Below, piece after piece: positions 59,939-64,000 of a stretch of 64,000 nucleotides of DNA. The translations under genes and the position numbers were made by a program. Under the pieces are notes generated by a model that was not told the origin of the DNA, searched no databases, and saw only the letters and a list, made by a program, of their open reading frames with translations. The DNA comes from Kribbella voronezhensis. Its GTDB lineage: Bacteria > Actinomycetota > Actinomycetes > Propionibacteriales > Kribbellaceae. The stretch lies in assembly GCF_004365175.1 (NCBI RefSeq), contig NZ_SOCE01000001.1, forward strand, positions 5,339,403 to 5,403,402. The letters are read 5' to 3'. Each line of letters begins with the position of its first letter. The first letter of the stretch is position 1.

Positions 59939-60235
59939 ATGTCGGTTTACCAGGCTGTTCCTGCGGTGCGGATCGAGGACTTCGCACCGGAGGTCGTCTG
60001 CGAGGTCTATGAGCTGGGGTCGCGCCGCCGGTCCGCGGCTGCCGCGAGCGAACTGTCCAACCGTCAGGTGCTGATCGGCCGGCTGATGGCCACCGGCGCC
60101 AAGGACGCCGCGATCGCGCGGCAACTGGGGCTTTCCCTGCGCACCGTGCGGTCGGAGATCAGTGCGCTGATCGCCGGGCTCGGCGCCCGGTCGAGGTTCC
60201 AGGCAGGCTGTCTGCTGGTCCGCCGCTTCGGCTGA
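59939..60235 (+). CDS. Small LuxR-type helix-turn-helix protein
   Basis: The 98-aa protein is essentially a lone LuxR/NarL-like DNA-binding domain at its C-terminus: SNRQVLIGRLMATGAKDAAI, then ARQLGLSLRTVRSEISALIA. A 40-residue N-terminal arm shows no receiver domain. ATG at 59939 has GGGGAGGAG six bases before it; ATG at 59933 directly abuts that site and is less likely. It lies between two STAND regulators and upstream of mshB. Confidence 0.8.
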   Translation: MSVYQAVPAVRIEDFAPEVVCEVYELGSRRRSAAAASELSNRQVLIGRLMATGAKDAAIARQLGLSLRTVRSEISALIAGLGARSRFQAGCLLVRRFG

Positions 60236-60290
60236 GATCCAGCAGCCGGCGGGGTCGCCGCGGTCGCCGGGAACTGTCTGCGCAGCGACG

Positions 60291-60296
60291 TAGGCT
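60291..60296 (+). promoter_or_regulatory. -10 box of mshB
   Basis: TAGGCT, 6 nt, then ATG at 60303. mshB thus has its own leaderless promoter rather than depending on the small LuxR gene. Confidence 0.5.
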
Positions 60297-60302
60297 GGCG
60301 GC

Positions 60303-61211
60303 ATGAGCGAGCTTCCAGACCGCCGGCTGCTGCTGGTGCATGCCCATCCCGACGACGAGACGATCAACAACGGCGTCACCATGGCCCGGTATGTGGCCGA
60401 AGGCGCCCACGTCACTCTGGTCACCTGCACTCTCGGCGAGGAAGGCGAGGTGCTGGTTCCCGAGCTCGAGCACCTGGCCGCCGACCGGACCGACCAACTC
60501 GGCCGGCACCGGATCGGTGAGCTGGCCGCCGCGATGGACGAGCTCGGCGTGACCGACCACCGGTTCCTCGGCGGCCCGGGGAAGTACCGCGACACCGGGA
60601 TGATCTACGACGACGAGGGCAACGCGGCCGTCCCGCCGCAGACCCGGCCGGAGAGCTTCTGGCAGGCCGACCTGGTCGCGGCGGCGAACGACCTGGTCCC
60701 GATCATCCGCGAGATCCGTCCGCAGGTCCTGGTCACCTACGACGAGTTCGGCAACTACGGGCACCCCGACCACATCAAGGCCCACCGCGTCGCCACCTAT
60801 GCGGCCGCGCTCGCCGCCGCCCGGTCGTACCGCGAAGACCTGGGCGAGCCCTGGGACGTCGCGAAGATCTACTGGATGGCGATGTCCGAGAACAGCTTCC
60901 GCGACAGCCTGCGCAGACTCCGCGACGCCGGTGACACCACCACGTTCGAGGGCATGGACCCCGACGCGGAGTACAAGATGATCACCCCCGACCGGTTGAT
61001 CGACTGTGTGATCGAGGGCGAGGCGTACGTCGATCGCAAGATGAACGCGATGAAGGCGCACGCCACCCAGATCACCGTCGACGGCCCGTTCTTCGCCCTG
61101 TCCAACAACAACGGCCACCAGATCTGGGCCAGCGAGCACTACCGCCTCGTCAAGGGCACAGCGGCACCAGGCCCGGACGGCCAGGAACACGACCTGTTCG
61201 CCGGCCTCTGA
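60303..61211 (+). CDS. mshB: GlcNAc-inositol deacetylase of mycothiol synthesis
   Basis: MshB removes acetate from GlcNAc-Ins, the second major step of mycothiol synthesis, in the cytoplasm. The 302-aa protein has the LmbE/PIG-L zinc motif AHPDDETINNG (His15, Asp18) and the second zinc His in YGHPDHIKAHRVA. It carries the MshB-specific blocks TLGEEGEVLVPELEHLAADR and GGPGKYRDTGM, which separate it from Mca. It marks the organism as an actinobacterium. The STAND regulator gene begins 20 bases after its stop. Confidence 0.94.
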   Translation: MSELPDRRLLLVHAHPDDETINNGVTMARYVAEGAHVTLVTCTLGEEGEVLVPELEHLAADRTDQLGRHRIGELAAAMDELGVTDHRFLGGPGKYRDTGMIYDDEGNAAVPPQTRPESFWQADLVAAANDLVPIIREIRPQVLVTYDEFGNYGHPDHIKAHRVATYAAALAAARSYREDLGEPWDVAKIYWMAMSENSFRDSLRRLRDAGDTTTFEGMDPDAEYKMITPDRLIDCVIEGEAYVDRKMNAMKAHATQITVDGPFFALSNNNGHQIWASEHYRLVKGTAAPGPDGQEHDLFAGL

Positions 61212-61231
61212 ACGACCTCGCGGCCGCGACG

Positions 61232-63610
61232 ATGCCGACCGTTGCCGAGCTGCTGCGCCACTGGCGGACCGAGGCCGGACTGACCCAGGAGGCACTGGCC
61301 GACCGGTCCGGTCTCAGCGTCGAGGGCATCCGTGCGCTCGAGGGCGGCCGGCGGCTGCGCCCGAGGCCGACGACGATCGAGCAGTTGTCGGCCGCGCTGG
61401 AGCTGCCCGAGCACGACGTTCTGCGACTCGAAGAGCTCGCCGGGCGGCCGGCGACGGCACCGGTGGATCACCTGCCGGCCGGCATCGGCGACTTCACCGG
61501 CCGCTCGGAGGAGATCGGTGACCTGCTGCGGATCTTGTCCGGTACGGCGGGCCCGTCGGCGGGCGTGGTCCTGGTCTCGGTGGCCGGCATGGGCGGCGTC
61601 GGCAAGACCGCCCTCGCCGTACACACCGCCCGCCGGCTCGCCGCCGAGTTCCCGGACGGACAGTTGTATGTCGGCATGGGCGGCCACGCCGGTGGTGAGC
61701 CGCTCGATCCGCTCGTAGCGCTCGGCCGGCTGCTGCGTGATCTCGGCATCCCCGACGAGGAGATCCCGGACAACGTCGACATCGCGGCCGCTCGCTATCG
61801 CTCGGCGCTCGCGGGCCGGCGGGTGCTGGTGCTGATCGACGACGCGGTGAGCAGCAGCCAGGTCCGGCCGCTGATTCCCGGGACGGCCGGCTCGGCGGTC
61901 CTGATCACCACCCGGCGCCAGCTGATCGACCTCGCCGGCATCCGGCAGCTGAAGCTCGACGTGCTGACCTCTGAGGACGCGGTCCGGTTGCTCGCCGCCG
62001 TGGTCGGTGACGGCCGCGTCGAGCAGGAGCCACAAGCCGCTCGTGCCGTCACCGAGCTGTGTGGCCGGCTGCCGCTCGCCCTGCGGATCGCGGGCAGCTA
62101 TCTGGCCGGGCGTCCGGGCCGGCGAGTCGAGGAGCTGGCGCGGGAGCTCGATGACGAAGAGGCCCGGCTGGCCGTGCTGTCCACCGATGACAAGGGTGTC
62201 CGGGCCAGCCTCAAACTCTCGATCGACGCCCTGGCAGCAGATCACCGGTCGATGGCTCAGACGGCGGCGCGGGCATTGCCGGTGATTTCAATCCTCCCCG
62301 GCACCGAGTTCTCGCTGCGGTTCGCGGCCGCCGCGCTGGGCATCGGAATGCGTGCGGCGGAGGACGCGATCGAGCACTTGGTCGATGTCCACCTGCTGGA
62401 GACGCCTGCGCTGCACCGCTACCGGCTGCACGATCTGGTCAGGTCCGTCGGCCGGGAGCTGGCCGACGCCGAGCTGGGCGAGTCCGGCGTACAGGCTGTT
62501 CAGGAGCGGGTGCTCGCGGAGTATCTCGCGCTGCTCTGGCGGATCGACGAGCTGTCCGAGCCGGGCGAGCTGACCCAGAACTGGCGTGCACCGGAGTGGT
62601 CGGAGCAGGCCAAGGATATCGCCGAGGCGGAACAGGCGATCGAGCTGGTCGATGCCGACCGGGCGACCCTGGTGAGCGCGGTCCGGGTCGCCGAGAGCGG
62701 CCCGCCGGCCGAGCGGCTGGCGGTGGTGCGGATCGCGGCGGGGATGAATGCGTTCGGGTTGGTGCGGCGGCGCTGGGTCGAGTGGCGCGACATCGGCGAG
62801 GCAGCGATCCGGGTGCTCGCCGGGGTGGACGACGACGTGGCCGCCGCGATGATCCATTTCGACCTGGGCCTCGTCTACGGCGAACTCCAGGAGCATGCCG
62901 CCGCCGCGGAGCACCTCGGCCGGGCAGCGCCGATGGCGGCCGCGCTCGGCGACCGCGACTTCGAACGGTCCTGCCTGCTGAATCTCGCCCATGCGCTGGA
63001 GCGCGCCGGCGAGCTGTCCGAGGCCAAGGCGGTCATCGCGCGGCTGATCTCCACCCGGCCCGAGCCGCGCGCGGAGTCGTGGGCCGAGCTCGTGCTCGGG
63101 ATGATCGCCGGCAAGGAGCACGACCACGCCGCGCAGATGGCCGCCTTCGAGCGATCGGTCGCACTGTTCCGGCAGGACGATCCGCCGGCGCGTCAGCTGG
63201 CCATGCGATACCGCGTGATCGGTGAATCACTCGAGGAGACCGGCCGGTACGCCGAGGCCGAGACCTTGTACCGGGATTCTCTCGCCGCTTACCGCGAGGA
63301 GAAGCTGGAGCTGATGCTCGCGGAGATCCTCGGCCATCTCGGCCGGCTGCTGGTCACGGTCGAGCGGTTCGACGAAGCCGCCGAGCTGTACGCGGAGTCG
63401 CTCCAGCTCGCGATCACGCACGAGTTGTGGGACTCCGAAGCCGCCGCCCGGGTCGGTCTCGGCCGCTGGCACCAGGCGGCGGGCAGACCAGGCCAGGCGG
63501 TGGCCGAGTGGCAGCAGGCGCTGGCGATCTACCGCCGCTACGGGTCGGCCCGAGCAGACGAAGTACAGGCCCTGCTGGAGGACAGTGACAGGTCACACAC
63601 GCCGCGTTGA
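61232..63610 (+). CDS. XRE-NB-ARC-TPR (STAND) regulator, copy 2
   Basis: A 792-aa paralogue of the regulator at 57.4-59.8 kb, with the same domain order. XRE is at residues 5-55 (LLRHWRTEAGLTQEALADRS), NB-ARC has Walker A GMGGVGKT (119-126) and Walker B VLVLIDDAV, and TPR repeats run from about 540 to the end (NLAHALERAGELSEAKAV, ALAIYRRYGSARADEV). Between the two copies the blocks around DFTGR, RYRLHDLVR and the W-x-E-W motif are shared. It starts 20 bases after mshB and may be co-transcribed with it. Confidence 0.87.
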   Translation: MPTVAELLRHWRTEAGLTQEALADRSGLSVEGIRALEGGRRLRPRPTTIEQLSAALELPEHDVLRLEELAGRPATAPVDHLPAGIGDFTGRSEEIGDLLRILSGTAGPSAGVVLVSVAGMGGVGKTALAVHTARRLAAEFPDGQLYVGMGGHAGGEPLDPLVALGRLLRDLGIPDEEIPDNVDIAAARYRSALAGRRVLVLIDDAVSSSQVRPLIPGTAGSAVLITTRRQLIDLAGIRQLKLDVLTSEDAVRLLAAVVGDGRVEQEPQAARAVTELCGRLPLALRIAGSYLAGRPGRRVEELARELDDEEARLAVLSTDDKGVRASLKLSIDALAADHRSMAQTAARALPVISILPGTEFSLRFAAAALGIGMRAAEDAIEHLVDVHLLETPALHRYRLHDLVRSVGRELADAELGESGVQAVQERVLAEYLALLWRIDELSEPGELTQNWRAPEWSEQAKDIAEAEQAIELVDADRATLVSAVRVAESGPPAERLAVVRIAAGMNAFGLVRRRWVEWRDIGEAAIRVLAGVDDDVAAAMIHFDLGLVYGELQEHAAAAEHLGRAAPMAAALGDRDFERSCLLNLAHALERAGELSEAKAVIARLISTRPEPRAESWAELVLGMIAGKEHDHAAQMAAFERSVALFRQDDPPARQLAMRYRVIGESLEETGRYAEAETLYRDSLAAYREEKLELMLAEILGHLGRLLVTVERFDEAAELYAESLQLAITHELWDSEAAARVGLGRWHQAAGRPGQAVAEWQQALAIYRRYGSARADEVQALLEDSDRSHTPR

Positions 63611-63632
63611 GCCGTCAACCAATCGCGCGGCT

Positions 63633-63638
63633 TAGGCT
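63633..63638 (+). promoter_or_regulatory. -10 box of the flavin reductase gene
   Basis: TAGGCT, 6 nt, then GTG at 63645. Confidence 0.45.
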
Positions 63639-63644
63639 GCTGTG

Positions 63645-64000
63645 GTGACTTCGGATCCCAGTGGCAGCATCGCGCCTGGGGACTTCCGTACGGCGTTGGG
63701 CCGGTTCGCCTCGGGCATCACGATCATGAGCACCCTGCAGGGTGGGGTCGCGCACGCGATGACCGCGAACGCCTTCACCTCGGTGTCGCTCGATCCGCCG
63801 CTGGTGCTGGTCTGCGTCGACAAGGGTGTCCGGATGCACGACGCAGTACTGGAGTGCGGTTTCTGGGCCGTCTCGGTGCTCGGCTCCAGTCAGGAGGCGA
63901 TCGCGGAGCGGTTCGCCAAGTCGGGGCGGGATCTGCTCACTCAGTTCGACGGCATCGGTACGGCGCCCGGACCGAAGACGGGATGCCCGGTGATCGGGGG
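63645..64000 (+). CDS. Flavin reductase family protein (partial)
   Basis: The first 118 codons are present before the window ends. DFRTALGRFASGITIMSTLQ, then HAMTANAFTSVSLDPPLVLV is the FMN-binding split-barrel fold of the HpaC/flavin:NADH reductase family. These enzymes supply FMNH2 or FADH2 to two-component monooxygenases. The GTG start follows a TAGGCT -10 box by six bases. A partner monooxygenase would lie beyond the window. Confidence 0.85.
   Translation, partial: MTSDPSGSIAPGDFRTALGRFASGITIMSTLQGGVAHAMTANAFTSVSLDPPLVLVCVDKGVRMHDAVLECGFWAVSVLGSSQEAIAERFAKSGRDLLTQFDGIGTAPGPKTGCPVIG

Noticed and set aside
59822-60595. N-terminal extension of STAND copy 1
   Set aside because: The open frame continues 258 codons upstream but overlaps the small LuxR gene and mshB, and a GTG with a ribosome-binding site lies at the start of the XRE domain.

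Overview
The window is high-GC DNA with dense, short-spaced genes, frequent ATGA/TGATG start-stop overlaps, many GTG starts and a mycothiol biosynthesis gene (mshB). Together with DUF1707, DUF4245, DUF5302, SigE-family sigma and STAND/NB-ARC regulator genes, this points to a filamentous or soil actinomycete chromosome. The gene mix and codon habits resemble Kribbella or another member of the Nocardioidaceae; that placement is inference. No tRNA, rRNA, CRISPR array, prophage or intact insertion sequence was seen.

Layout. 1-3.7 kb: the 3' end of class II fumarase (fumC), a DUF402 protein, a 53-aa protein, a complete class I [4Fe-4S] fumarase and a DUF1707 protein. 3.7-6 kb: an unusually short leuA with a leucine-rich leader peptide, divergent from a GntR/FadR-type regulator. 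6-9.2 kb: glpX - PfkB kinase - membrane protein operon, divergent from a DUF4245 gene. 9.2-14.3 kb: a MobA-like protein, a flavodoxin/SMR pair under a TetR, then an FAD monooxygenase divergent from a second TetR with three evenly spaced operators. 14.3-21 kb: xseAB, a DesK-like two-component system, ispH, and a SigE-family sigma factor with its membrane partner. 21-31 kb: Rieske oxygenase, GH64 glucanase, rmuC, polysaccharide deacetylase, ychF, a VOC protein, a methyltransferase, LysE and small genes. 31-41 kb: ArsR/SRPBCC pair, a hydrolase-glycosyltransferase fusion with a methyltransferase, a large LuxR (LAL) regulator, a kinase-like protein, DedA and a secreted deacetylase-like lipoprotein. 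41-49.5 kb: an inverted-repeat-rich spacer, AraC/VOC, pterin dehydratase, MFS pump, ABC1 kinase and a CitAB-like two-component system. 49.7-52.4 kb: an NMT1/SsuABC-like ABC importer. 52.5-56.3 kb: succinate dehydrogenase (anchor-sdhA-sdhB) preceded by a small unknown gene. 56.4-64 kb: a conserved unknown protein, a NUDIX hydrolase, two paralogous XRE-STAND-TPR regulators flanking a small LuxR protein and mshB, and the start of a flavin reductase.

Regulation. Many genes start 6-8 nt after a TANNNT-type -10 box, so leaderless transcripts look common. Three genes (rmuC at 24.2-25.5 kb, an unknown gene at 29.9-30.6 kb, and a conserved unknown gene at 56.4-57.0 kb) share a promoter of the form CTGTCGGCG-N8-NANNNT. 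This matches the RecA-independent DNA-damage (PafBC-type) promoter known from mycobacteria, and ties two uncharacterised proteins to rmuC as a possible DNA-damage regulon. Other notable sites are a leucine attenuator before leuA, a MerR-type 19-bp-spacer promoter before the MFS gene, and clear TetR/ArsR operators.
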